DNA of 47,528 nt. It comes from JAUNQW01 sp043424615 (GTDB lineage Bacteria; Bacillota; Bacilli; Lactobacillales; Carnobacteriaceae_A). The position numbers and the translations under genes are program-made. The notes beneath the pieces were generated by a model that saw only the letters and a program-made list of their open reading frames with translations, was not told where the DNA came from and searched no databases. The first letter of the stretch is position 1; each line of letters opens with the position of its first letter. The stretch covers positions 1 to 47,528 of the forward strand of contig JBHWOX010000001.1 of the NCBI GenBank assembly GCA_043424615.1, written 5' to 3'. Positions 8,064 through 15,897 of this stretch are shown in pieces.

Positions 8064-9734
8064 ATGTCAGTAAATATAAAGAATAATGAAACCGCTGTTT
8101 TCGCGGTGGGCGGCTTAGATGAGATTGGGAAAAATACCTACGGCGTCCAATTCCAAGATGAAATCATCTTGATTGATGCGGGTATTCGCTTTCCAGAAGA
8201 TGACTTACTTGGAATTGATTATGTCATCCCAGACTATAGCTACCTCAAAGAAAACGAAGACAAAATAAAGGGCTTGTTTATCACCCACGGTCACCAAGAC
8301 CATATTGGTGGTATTCCTTATCTCTTTAAAGAAATTAATGTGCCTATTTATGCTGATCCCTTTGCTATTTCCTTAATTGAAGATTCTCTCCGCGAACACC
8401 ACCTACTCAAAGATGTTAAATTAAATACCATTCATGAAGATGATGTCATTAAATTTAGAAAAACTTCTGTGGAATTTTTCCGCGTCACCCACTCCATCCC
8501 TGAAGCTTTTGGAATCGTGGTCTCCACTCCCAATGGTCAAATCGTTCATACCGGAGACTTTAAGTTTGACTTCACCCCTGAAGGCAAGCCAGCTAACTTG
8601 CAGAAAATGGCTCATTTTGGTAGCCAAGGCGTGCTTGCCCTACTTTCCGATTCAACTAATGCCGAAATCCCAGAATTTACTAAGTCGGAAAAATTAATTG
8701 GAGATACCATTTCACACCTCATTAATAAAATCGAAGGACGTATTATTTTTGCCTCTTTTGCTTCCAACGTCTCCCGGGTACAAATGCTGATCGATGCTGC
8801 TGTCGAAGCAGACCGTAAAATATCAGTTTTTGGCCGGTCGATGGTGAATGCAGTCGAAAATGGTCAAGAACTTGGCTATATCTCTGCGCCTGAGGGTTTA
8901 TTTGTCAAAGCAAATGAATTAAATAATCTTCCGGATGAAAAAGCCATTATCTTATGTACAGGCTCTCAAGGAGAACGTCTGGCAGCTTTAAGTCGTATTG
9001 CTAATGGAACCCACCAACAAATCACTATCCAACCCACCGACACGGTGATCTTTTCATCTTCTCCAATTCCTGGTAATAAAAACAGTGTCAAACGGGTGAT
9101 TAACCAATTACGTCAAGCGGGCGCTTCAGTCATTCACGGTAAATTAAATAATATTCATACCTCTGGCCATGGGAGCCAGCAGGAACAAAAACTTATGTTG
9201 TCTTTAATCAAACCAAAATATTTTGTTCCCATTCATGGGGAGCACCGCATGCTCCAAATCCATGCCGGTCTGGCTCAAGATGTAGGAGTGGAAGAAGACA
9301 ACTGTTTCATTCTAGATAACGGAGATGTATTAGCCTTTACTGAAGATTCTGCCCGCCATGCTGGTCATTTTGAAGCGGAAGAAGTTTATGTTGACGGTAA
9401 AGGAATTGGTGATATTGGTAATATCGTCTTACGCGACCGTCGTATTTTATCAGATAACGGTTTAGTTGTTGTTGTCACTACCATTAATACTAAAACTCAC
9501 CGTATTGAAAGTGGTCCGGATATTATTTCTCGTGGTTTTATTTACATGAGAGAGTCTGAAGATTTAATACGTGATACTCAGCGGGTAGCTTTTAACAGTA
9601 TTCAAAAATCGCTTAAATTTGAAAATGTGAACAAGCACAAAATGAAAAATTCTTTAATCGATAATCTTAAAAACTTCCTGTATCAGCGGACAGAACGTCG
9701 ACCAATGATCTTGCCCGTATTTATGGAAATATAA
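8064..9734 (+). CDS. rnjA: Ribonuclease J (RNase J1-type)
   Basis: 556 residues. Metallo-beta-lactamase/beta-CASP ribonuclease with 5'-to-3' exo- and endonuclease activity, central to mRNA decay and rRNA processing in Firmicutes. Motif 2 is intact, H75-G-H77-Q-D79-H80, as in J1-type enzymes; further conserved segments are HTGDFKFD, LLSDSTNA, FASFASNVSR and HTSGHGS. Start: the frame opens at 8022, but the ATG at 8064 has AAAGGAG 8 nt upstream and gives the standard length (J1 is about 555). The small RNA polymerase subunit gene rpoY, often just upstream of rnjA, is absent from the 100-bp gap. Confidence 0.95.
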   Translation: MSVNIKNNETAVFAVGGLDEIGKNTYGVQFQDEIILIDAGIRFPEDDLLGIDYVIPDYSYLKENEDKIKGLFITHGHQDHIGGIPYLFKEINVPIYADPFAISLIEDSLREHHLLKDVKLNTIHEDDVIKFRKTSVEFFRVTHSIPEAFGIVVSTPNGQIVHTGDFKFDFTPEGKPANLQKMAHFGSQGVLALLSDSTNAEIPEFTKSEKLIGDTISHLINKIEGRIIFASFASNVSRVQMLIDAAVEADRKISVFGRSMVNAVENGQELGYISAPEGLFVKANELNNLPDEKAIILCTGSQGERLAALSRIANGTHQQITIQPTDTVIFSSSPIPGNKNSVKRVINQLRQAGASVIHGKLNNIHTSGHGSQQEQKLMLSLIKPKYFVPIHGEHRMLQIHAGLAQDVGVEEDNCFILDNGDVLAFTEDSARHAGHFEAEEVYVDGKGIGDIGNIVLRDRRILSDNGLVVVVTTINTKTHRIESGPDIISRGFIYMRESEDLIRDTQRVAFNSIQKSLKFENVNKHKMKNSLIDNLKNFLYQRTERRPMILPVFMEI

Positions 9735-9953
9735 GTCGACTTAAAGATTAGCGGATCAGCATTTTTCAGTATTGAAATCGCATTGACCGCTTATCTTTCG
9801 TACTGATGCTTCCATCTTGACCTTTTAAAATTATTTTTTAAGTAAAATACCCCAAGGAGCGGACCGTATCCAACTCCTTGGGGTATTCTTTTTATCTATA
9901 TCAGGAAAAGTAAGACGGCATTGAAAAGAATTGTCCAATACCAATCATTGACC
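9735..9953. other. Convergent intergenic region rnjA / greA
   Basis: About 220 bp between convergent genes. Only the strong hairpin at 9847-9886 is recognisable; no ORF with a ribosome site was seen. Confidence 0.6.
9847..9890 (+). terminator. Terminator between rnjA and greA, probably bidirectional
   Basis: 13-bp perfect stem ATACCCCAAGGAG (9847-9859) with 9874-9886, 14-nt loop, T-rich tract after it on the plus strand. The minus strand also ends in TTTTA, so it may serve greA as well. Confidence 0.85.
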
Positions 9954-10427
9954 TTATTTAATCTCTGTAATTTTTACCTTCATTTCTCCGCCAGGTGTTT
10001 CAATCACTGTTTCTTGCCCTAATTTTTTTCCAATCAAAGCCTCAGCAATCGGAGATTCATTAGAAATTTTACCGGCAAATGGATCTGCTTCATCTTTTCC
10101 AACGATAGTATAAGATTCCTCTTCCCCATCTGGCAATTCAATAAAGGTCACTGTTTTTCCAAAGCTAACCTCATCCGCATCAGTGTGAGAATTGTCTATA
10201 ATTTCAGCATTTTGCAACATATTTTCGATAGTCGAAATGCGACCCTCAATAAAAGCTTGTTCTTCCCGAGCAGATTCATATTCTGAGTTTTCAGATAAGT
10301 CGCCGAATTCACGAGCAATTTTAATTCTCTCCACGACTTCATCTCGTTTAGTGGTTTTTAATTCTTCAAGTTCATTTTCTAATTTTTCTTTACCTTCAAT
10401 GGTCATTGGATACGTTTTGTCTACCAT
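9954..10427 (-). CDS. greA: Transcription elongation factor GreA
   Basis: 157 residues, typical length. Rescues backtracked RNA polymerase by stimulating transcript cleavage. The N-terminal coiled-coil hairpin with its acidic tip is visible (GDLSENSEYESAREEQ), followed by the C-terminal FKBP-like domain ending GEMKVKITEIK. AGGAG lies 7 nt before the ATG. It lies 18 bp after mltG on the same strand, so the two are probably co-transcribed. Confidence 0.97.
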   Translation of the reverse strand: MVDKTYPMTIEGKEKLENELEELKTTKRDEVVERIKIAREFGDLSENSEYESAREEQAFIEGRISTIENMLQNAEIIDNSHTDADEVSFGKTVTFIELPDGEEESYTIVGKDEADPFAGKISNESPIAEALIGKKLGQETVIETPGGEMKVKITEIK

Positions 10428-10445
10428 ATAAATTCTCCTAAAATT

Positions 10446-11642
10446 CTATTGTAATGTATTTGAATCCCTGCTGTCATTTGGCAACGAGCTGGATTCGCTT
10501 TCTTCAGTATTATTCGATTCATTCATCTTGCCATCCACATAAATGGCTTGTTTTTCTAAGTGCTCTTCAAAAGTGTTTGAGAAATAAGTTTCCTCGGTCT
10601 CAATATCAGCTAAAAAGTAAAGATAATCACTTTCAGCAGGATGAAGGACAGCTTCCACTGAATTCACTGACCCATTATTCACTGGACCAGGCCCTAAGCC
10701 ATAGTTTCGATAAAGATTATAGGGGGAGTCAATATCAGCATCTTCCAGGGTAGTGTATTCTAAGTGTTCGCCCTTAGCATAAGCCACACTTACATCCGTT
10801 TGAAGCATCATTCCGATATCTAAACGGTTTAAAAAGACGCTAGCGATTAACTTGCGATCCTCGTCATTGTTAGCTTCTCTTTCAATAAAGGAGCTGAGTG
10901 TTAACACTTCATGTAAGCTAAAATCTGACTGTTCAATTTCTTCAAAATATGGACGATAAAGTTCATCAGCTTTATCAACCATTTGAATGACGATGTCTTC
11001 CAAAGTCATATCGTCACTATAGTTATAAGTGGCGGGATATAGGTAACCTTCCAAGGTATAGTAGGTGTAGCCTTTAACTTCCATAGCCTCAGTTAGCAAT
11101 TCAGGATAGCGGTCCAAAAGTTCCTGTTGAAATTCATCGTTTTCAAGAAGTTCTAAGACTTCTTCCGCTGAATGAGAAGTTGATTGTTCAATAATATCGG
11201 CTACTTGTAAAATATTACTTCCTTCAGGGATAGCAATGCTTTGCAAGGAGGCTTGGGACACATCTTCCCCACCTTCTTCTAATTGTTCAACGATTTCACC
11301 TACACTTTGGGAAGGTGATAATTGGTAATAACCCGCTTGAAAATTGCCTTTATCATTTAAACGGTTATAGAGATTAAAACTGCGAGCATTGGAAATGATG
11401 CCATTTTCTTCTAATAATTGAGCGATTTGAGTTCCTGTTGATCCTTCTGGAAGCTCTATTTCAATAACTTCTTCGCTGGATGAGTCTTTGGGCTGTAAAC
11501 CAGATTGATATTGACCATAAACCCAATAGCCTCCGCCTAATAGTAAGGCTAGCATGAGGATAAAAATGACAATAAAAATCCAACAAGAGGAGCAACCTTT
11601 TCTTTGATGTTGCTGTCTTTCCTTACGTGTAGGTCTTTCCAT
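10446..11642 (-). CDS. mltG: Endolytic transglycosylase MltG
   Basis: About 398 residues. Membrane-bound lytic transglycosylase (YceG/YrrL family) that cleaves nascent peptidoglycan strands; in ovococci it is tied to peripheral wall growth. Layout: short basic cytoplasmic tail, one transmembrane helix at about 21-43, a LysM-like subdomain (IELPEGSTGTQIAQLLEENG), then the catalytic domain with the segment SSFIEREANNDEDR near residue 252, which should carry the catalytic Glu. Ser/Asn-rich C-terminal tail. Two Cys (C17, C20) sit just before the membrane helix. Start: the frame begins at 11711, but ATG 11642 (MERPTRKERQQ) has AAAGGA 8 nt upstream; the longer N-terminus is translated terminator and leader. 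Confidence 0.93.
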   Translation of the reverse strand: MERPTRKERQQHQRKGCSSCWIFIVIFILMLALLLGGGYWVYGQYQSGLQPKDSSSEEVIEIELPEGSTGTQIAQLLEENGIISNARSFNLYNRLNDKGNFQAGYYQLSPSQSVGEIVEQLEEGGEDVSQASLQSIAIPEGSNILQVADIIEQSTSHSAEEVLELLENDEFQQELLDRYPELLTEAMEVKGYTYYTLEGYLYPATYNYSDDMTLEDIVIQMVDKADELYRPYFEEIEQSDFSLHEVLTLSSFIEREANNDEDRKLIASVFLNRLDIGMMLQTDVSVAYAKGEHLEYTTLEDADIDSPYNLYRNYGLGPGPVNNGSVNSVEAVLHPAESDYLYFLADIETEETYFSNTFEEHLEKQAIYVDGKMNESNNTEESESSSLPNDSRDSNTLQ

Positions 11643-11690
11643 ATGCTTTTCCTTTCTTAAAATAGTTTGAATACGTTTTAAGAATGTAAC

Positions 11691-11728
11691 AAAAACTATC
11701 AGAATTTGCAATGCAAATCCTGATAGTT
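11691..11728 (-). terminator. Terminator after the DUF1292 gene
   Basis: Long near-perfect inverted repeat AACTATCAG…CTGATAGTT with an inner ATTTGC/GCAAAT stem and five T after it on the minus strand. It ends the ireB-ruvX-DUF1292 unit and separates it from mltG. Confidence 0.85.
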
Positions 11729-11754
11729 AATTATTTATTCTTTTTATCGCACTC

Positions 11755-12060
11755 TTATTCAGCTGAAGGATCTGGGTCTTCTTCCTCAACAAAGGTAGCG
11801 ATGACTTCTTCTACCATATTCCATTCCTCATCGCTTTCAATTTCTTGCAATTCTCCTTGCTGGTCAGTCTCTTCTGTATAAGAAAAGGCGTGAAGAGTGA
11901 CTTCTTCTTCATCATTTTGGTCTTCATCGTAGAGAACCACATATGATTTATCAAAATCCTCGGAATCAAATGTGAATAAGACATTTAACTTTATCTCATT
12001 CCCCTCTTCATCATAAACGAGAATGTAATTATCTTGAGCTTCTAAATATTTTTCATCCAT
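11755..12060 (-). CDS. DUF1292 family protein (YrzB-like)
   Basis: 101 residues, very acidic. Pattern of the YrzB/DUF1292 family: an opening NYILVYDEEGNEIKL, then FTFDSEDFDKSYVVLYDED and a C-terminal EEVIATFVEE. Function unknown in the family. The position directly after ruvX and ireB is conserved across Bacilli and is the main support for the name. AAGGAG lies 7 nt before the ATG. The gap to ruvX is 11 bp, so this is one operon. Confidence 0.88.
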   Translation of the reverse strand: MDEKYLEAQDNYILVYDEEGNEIKLNVLFTFDSEDFDKSYVVLYDEDQNDEEEVTLHAFSYTEETDQQGELQEIESDEEWNMVEEVIATFVEEEDPDPSAE

Positions 12061-12071
12061 AAAGCTGCTCC

Positions 12072-12491
12072 TTAATGTTGGTCTAAATAATTCTGCAAAA
12101 TTAGCACCGCCGCTAATTTATCAATCACTTGCCGACGACCATGTCGTGATACATCGCCTTCTTCAATCAACATTCGTTCGGCTTGGCGAGTGGTTAGGCG
12201 CTCATCTTGATAGATAATAGCTAGGTCAAAAAGATCTTTTACTTTCTCTCCATAAGCCTTGGATTTTTCCACTCTTTCTCCGGAGCTTCCGTCCATATTG
12301 ACAGGTAGCCCAATGACACAAGATTGGCAGGGATATTGGTCTAAAATTTCGGCTAGACGATCGAATCCCCACTGCTCTTTTTTCTCATTAATCGCGATGG
12401 TCTCTACTCCTTGGGCTGTCCAACCTAAAGGATCACTCACCGCTACGCCGACAGTTTTCGAACCGACATCCAAAGCTAATACTCTACTCAA
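12072..12491 (-). CDS. ruvX: Holliday junction resolvase-like RuvX/YqgF family protein
   Basis: 139 residues. RNase H-fold nuclease family (YqgF/YrrK), with roles in 16S rRNA 5'-end maturation and proposed Holliday junction resolution. Visible: ALDVGSKTVGVAVSD with the first catalytic Asp, VIGLPVNMDGSSG, and YQDERLTTRQAERML with the Asp-Glu pair. The start is TTG at 12491, immediately after the TAA of ireB; with only a weak GGTG upstream, translation is probably coupled to ireB. Confidence 0.92.
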   Translation of the reverse strand: MSRVLALDVGSKTVGVAVSDPLGWTAQGVETIAINEKKEQWGFDRLAEILDQYPCQSCVIGLPVNMDGSSGERVEKSKAYGEKVKDLFDLAIIYQDERLTTRQAERMLIEEGDVSRHGRRQVIDKLAAVLILQNYLDQH

Positions 12492-12749
12492 TTAGATGTC
12501 ACCATTTGAAATATAATGTTTGACCAATTCTTCAAGAATTTCATCACGTTCATAGCTTTTAATGAGATTACGGGCATCATTATGTCGTGGGATATAAGCC
12601 GGGTCACCAGATAATAAATAGCCAACGATTTGGTTGATGGGATTGTAGCCTTTTTCTTCAAGTGCTTGATAGACCAATTTTAATATCTTATCGACATCAC
12701 TTCGATCATTATCATCGACGCTAAATCGCATTGTTTTATCTTTTTCCAT
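12492..12749 (-). CDS. ireB: IreB family regulatory phosphoprotein (DUF965)
   Basis: 85 residues. Matches the IreB/YrzL family along its length (TMRFSVDDNDRSDVDKIL at the start, YNPINQIVGYLLSGDPAYIP in the middle). In Enterococcus faecalis IreB is phosphorylated on N-terminal threonines by the PASTA kinase IreK and negatively controls cephalosporin resistance; here a Thr at position 6, just before MRF, is the candidate site. GGAGG precedes ATG 12749. First gene of ireB-ruvX-DUF1292, with its own promoter but also reachable from alaS, since no terminator separates them. Confidence 0.93.
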   Translation of the reverse strand: MEKDKTMRFSVDDNDRSDVDKILKLVYQALEEKGYNPINQIVGYLLSGDPAYIPRHNDARNLIKSYERDEILEELVKHYISNGDI

Positions 12750-12781
12750 GGTCAGCCTCCGTATTATTACAATTAATACTT

Positions 12782-12810
12782 ATTGTACTAGAAAAAGTTA
12801 AAAACTACAA
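12782..12810 (-). promoter_or_regulatory. Promoter of the ireB-ruvX-DUF1292 unit
   Basis: Minus-strand -35 TTGTAG (12805-12810), 17-nt spacer, -10 TACAAT (12782-12787), about 32 nt before the ireB start. Confidence 0.6.
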
Positions 12811-12829
12811 TCTAATCCTCTTTCTCCCT

Positions 12830-15475
12830 TTAAAGTTGCTCTTGAATCCAAGTGGGGACAAGGGCTAAGGCGGCAGGAATACCTTGTGGATAAGAGCCTC
12901 CCGCTTGAGCCATATCTGGACGTCCGCCTCCTCCTCCTTTAATTTCTTTAGCGAGTCGGTTGATGAGTTCTCCGGATTTAAGCCCCTTTTGAATGGCGGT
13001 ATCTTTCATTGCCACAAGCAAGTTTGCTTTTTCTCCTTTTTCAAGGGCTAAAACAAGAATATCAGATTGGCCGTCTTGCTTCCATTGGTCGGCTAAATCT
13101 CTTAACTGGGACATGTCACTGACATTAACAGATGAAGCAATATAGGAAACGCCTTCGACCTCTTCTACATTTTCAAAAGCAGAAGCTGCTTCCTCATTTG
13201 CAAGCTGGTGTTTCATCGATTCTAATTCAGATTCTAAGCCTTTGATTTTTTCTTGCATGGCTTGGATACGGCTAGGAACATCTTGGCGGGTTTGGGCTTT
13301 GGTTAAGTTTTGAGCGTCCTCTAACATATCTAGCTGTTCTTCCAACCATTCAAAGGCTCCCTGGCTGGTTTGGGCAAAAATACGTCTTACCCCTGCTCCA
13401 ACTCCGGTTTCTTGGGTAATTTTAAATAAACCAATCTCCCCAGTCGAGTCCACATGGGTTCCTCCACATAACTCTTTGGAGTAGTCTGAAATGCAAACCA
13501 CGCGAACTTCATCCCCATATTTTTCACCGAATAAAGCCATAGCTCCCATATCTTTAGCCGTATCAATGTCGGTTTCAACCGTATCTAGGGGAATATTTTC
13601 CCAGATTTTCTCATTAACTACTTGCTCGATTTCATCCAGCTCTTCAGGACTGACTGCTTCGAGATGAGAAAAGTCGAACCGTAAGAGGTCGGGAGCGACT
13701 AGGGATCCCGCTTGGTGGACATGGTCACCTAGTACATCTCGTAAAGCTTGGTGTAATAAATGAGTGGCCGTATGATTGCGACGAATCAGTTTTCGTCTTT
13801 GGACATCTATTTCTAAATGATAACTCTGTCCCAATTCCAAATCTTTCAAGGCTTCAACCAGGTGCAGGTTTTGACCAGCTGGTGCCGTTTGAACATCTAT
13901 AACCTTAGCCACAGCTGCTTGGGAGTCATCATAGATATAGCCCTTATCTCCGACCTGTCCTCCTTTTTCAGCATAGAAAGGCGTCTGGTCAAAAACAATC
14001 TTGGCCTGTTGACCAGCTGGAACTTCAGCAACAACATCCTCATCTTGAACCATATAGATAATTTTAGCTTGGTCTTCATGTTGGCTATAGCCTGTGAATT
14101 CCGATTCTTCATCCAAATGGTTGAATACATCTGTTTGAATCGCCATGGATTGTTCATCAGAACGAGCTTGACGTGCTCGTTCTCTTTGGGCTGACATTTC
14201 ATCTTCAAATCCGTCTTCGTCCACAGTCATTTGATTTTCTTCAGCAAATTCTTGGGTAAGTTCTAAAGGGAAGCCATAAGTATCATACAATTTGAAGGCT
14301 TGAGAGCCATCGATTTGATTGATCCCTTCTTCACGATTACTGCTGATAATGTCATTTAAGATGGCTAACCCGTCCGCTAGGGTTTCATGGAAGCGATTTT
14401 CTTCACGTTCGATCACTTCTTTAACGAAGTTTTCATTAGCTCTTAAATCCGTATAATAATCACCCATAATATCGCTAACTACAGGGACTAAATCTTCTAA
14501 GAACTGCCCCTCAATCCCTAATTTTTGCCCATGTAAGACTGAACGACGAATCAAGCGACGTAGGATGTACCCGCGGCCATCATTAGATGGTAAAGCTCCA
14601 TCAGATATAGCGAAAGAAACCGCACGGATATGATCGGCAATAATCTTGAAGGAGGCATCCACTTTTGAATCTTGTCCATAAGTTACACCTGACAGGTCTT
14701 CTACTTTTTTAATCAAAGGAATGAAAAGGTCAGTTTCAAAGTTTGTTTCAGCGTCTTGAGATAGGGAGACCATGCGTTCCAAGCCCATGCCCGCATCAAT
14801 GTTTTTATTTGGTAGGGGTTCATAGGTATCATCAGGCAAGTGGTTAAATTGGGAGAAAACGATATTCCAAATCTCTAACCAGCGTTCATTTTCTCCACCT
14901 GGAAAACTTTCGGGATCATCCTCTTCTAAATCGTTATATTCTTGTCCTCGATCATAGAAGATTTCCGTATTTGGCCCAGAAGGACCTGCGCCAATGTCCC
15001 AGAAGTTTTCTTCCAATTCAATAATACGGTCTTCAGGCAACCCTACGACCTCATGCCATATACGATGAGACTCTTTATCATCAGGATAGATGGTGACACT
15101 TAATTTTTCAGGATCCATAGCGAACCATTTTTCTTCTGTCAATAATTCCCATGCCCAAACAATCGCTTCTTCTTTGAAATAGTCCCCAATGGAGAAATTT
15201 CCTAGCATTTCAAAGAGAGTGTGGTGGCGGGCAGTATAGCCAACATTTTCAATATCGTTAGTTCGGATACTTTTTTGTGAGTTAGCCAGTCGGACATTTG
15301 GAGGGGTCTCTGTCCCATCAAAATATTTTTTTATCGTCGCGACACCGGAGTTAATCCATAAAAGAGTCGGATCATCGACGGGAACTAAGGATACGGGATC
15401 AAGAATGGTATGGCCTTTGCTTTCATAGAAATCAAGAAACATCTGTCGAACTTCATTAGCACTTAATTTTTTCAT
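12830..15475 (-). CDS. alaS: Alanyl-tRNA synthetase
   Basis: 881 residues, standard length. Class II synthetase with domains in order: catalytic core (residues 1 to about 240; FLDFYESKGH, ARHHTLFEMLGNFS, NSQKSIRTNDIE), tRNA-recognition helices, editing domain with the zinc-site RNHTATHLLHQALR and CGGTHVDSTGE, coiled coil around 700-735, and the C-Ala domain ending with the Gly-rich KGGGGGRPDMAQAGG. GGAG lies before the ATG. A T-box leader upstream shows control by uncharged tRNA-Ala. No terminator before ireB. Confidence 0.98.
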   Translation of the reverse strand: MKKLSANEVRQMFLDFYESKGHTILDPVSLVPVDDPTLLWINSGVATIKKYFDGTETPPNVRLANSQKSIRTNDIENVGYTARHHTLFEMLGNFSIGDYFKEEAIVWAWELLTEEKWFAMDPEKLSVTIYPDDKESHRIWHEVVGLPEDRIIELEENFWDIGAGPSGPNTEIFYDRGQEYNDLEEDDPESFPGGENERWLEIWNIVFSQFNHLPDDTYEPLPNKNIDAGMGLERMVSLSQDAETNFETDLFIPLIKKVEDLSGVTYGQDSKVDASFKIIADHIRAVSFAISDGALPSNDGRGYILRRLIRRSVLHGQKLGIEGQFLEDLVPVVSDIMGDYYTDLRANENFVKEVIEREENRFHETLADGLAILNDIISSNREEGINQIDGSQAFKLYDTYGFPLELTQEFAEENQMTVDEDGFEDEMSAQRERARQARSDEQSMAIQTDVFNHLDEESEFTGYSQHEDQAKIIYMVQDEDVVAEVPAGQQAKIVFDQTPFYAEKGGQVGDKGYIYDDSQAAVAKVIDVQTAPAGQNLHLVEALKDLELGQSYHLEIDVQRRKLIRRNHTATHLLHQALRDVLGDHVHQAGSLVAPDLLRFDFSHLEAVSPEELDEIEQVVNEKIWENIPLDTVETDIDTAKDMGAMALFGEKYGDEVRVVCISDYSKELCGGTHVDSTGEIGLFKITQETGVGAGVRRIFAQTSQGAFEWLEEQLDMLEDAQNLTKAQTRQDVPSRIQAMQEKIKGLESELESMKHQLANEEAASAFENVEEVEGVSYIASSVNVSDMSQLRDLADQWKQDGQSDILVLALEKGEKANLLVAMKDTAIQKGLKSGELINRLAKEIKGGGGGRPDMAQAGGSYPQGIPAALALVPTWIQEQL

Positions 15476-15499
15476 TTTAAAGCTCCTTTTAACTTTATA

Positions 15500-15728
15500 T
15501 AAAAAAACTTGAATTCATTGCGGGCAAGGGCGTCATACCGCGGTACCACCTTGCTTGCAATAAATTCAAGTCTCTCATTACATCTCTTGCTCCTGATAAC
15601 GGAAGGAACCGGCCAATTTTCATTGGCTCCATTGAAAAGGGAGCATCCCTTGCTGGAAGTCGTTTTTCTCACCGGCCAAAACGTCTCTAAAACTTCTCTT
15701 GGCAAAAGATATATCCTTAACTTAACAC
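15500..15728 (-). promoter_or_regulatory. T-box riboswitch leader of alaS, with terminator
   Basis: Minus-strand leader. The T-box core GGTGGTACCGCGG is read at about 15538-15550; its TGGT bulge pairs with an NCCA end with discriminator A, as tRNA-Ala has. The terminator is the long stem ACTTGAATT…AATTCAAGT spanning 15508-15571, ending in seven T just before the alaS ribosome site; the antiterminator would use the T-box segment inside it. A GCT triplet (ggatGCTccc in the RNA sense) is a candidate Ala specifier, but I did not resolve Stem I. Known mechanism: uncharged tRNA stabilises the antiterminator. Confidence 0.88.
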
Positions 15729-15734
15729 TCTATC

Positions 15735-15762
15735 ATTTTACTATATTGAAATTCTTTGTCAA
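15735..15762 (-). promoter_or_regulatory. Promoter of the alaS T-box leader
   Basis: Minus-strand consensus -35 TTGACA (15757-15762), 16-nt spacer, -10 TAAAAT (15735-15740). Predicted start near 15728. Confidence 0.75.
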
Positions 15763-15897
15763 TCCTGTAAGCCTGGCTAAGCGGATGAAGCACGCCTTAA
15801 CCAACAGCACTCCCCTGCAAGAAGAAGTCCATCGCCCTTTTATATGCTATAGGATCTGATGGTCAGGCCCTGTTTAAAAATTTGATAACCTACCCTT

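Noticed and set aside
13817..14194. 125-codon plus-strand ORF inside alaS
   Set aside because: Antisense shadow of a certain gene; no ribosome site or family resemblance. The same applies to 16315-16755, 19395-19865 and 39190-39564.
15472..15859. Small ORFs on both strands upstream of alaS
   Set aside because: They overlap the T-box leader and its terminator; coding potential is a by-product of the RNA structure.
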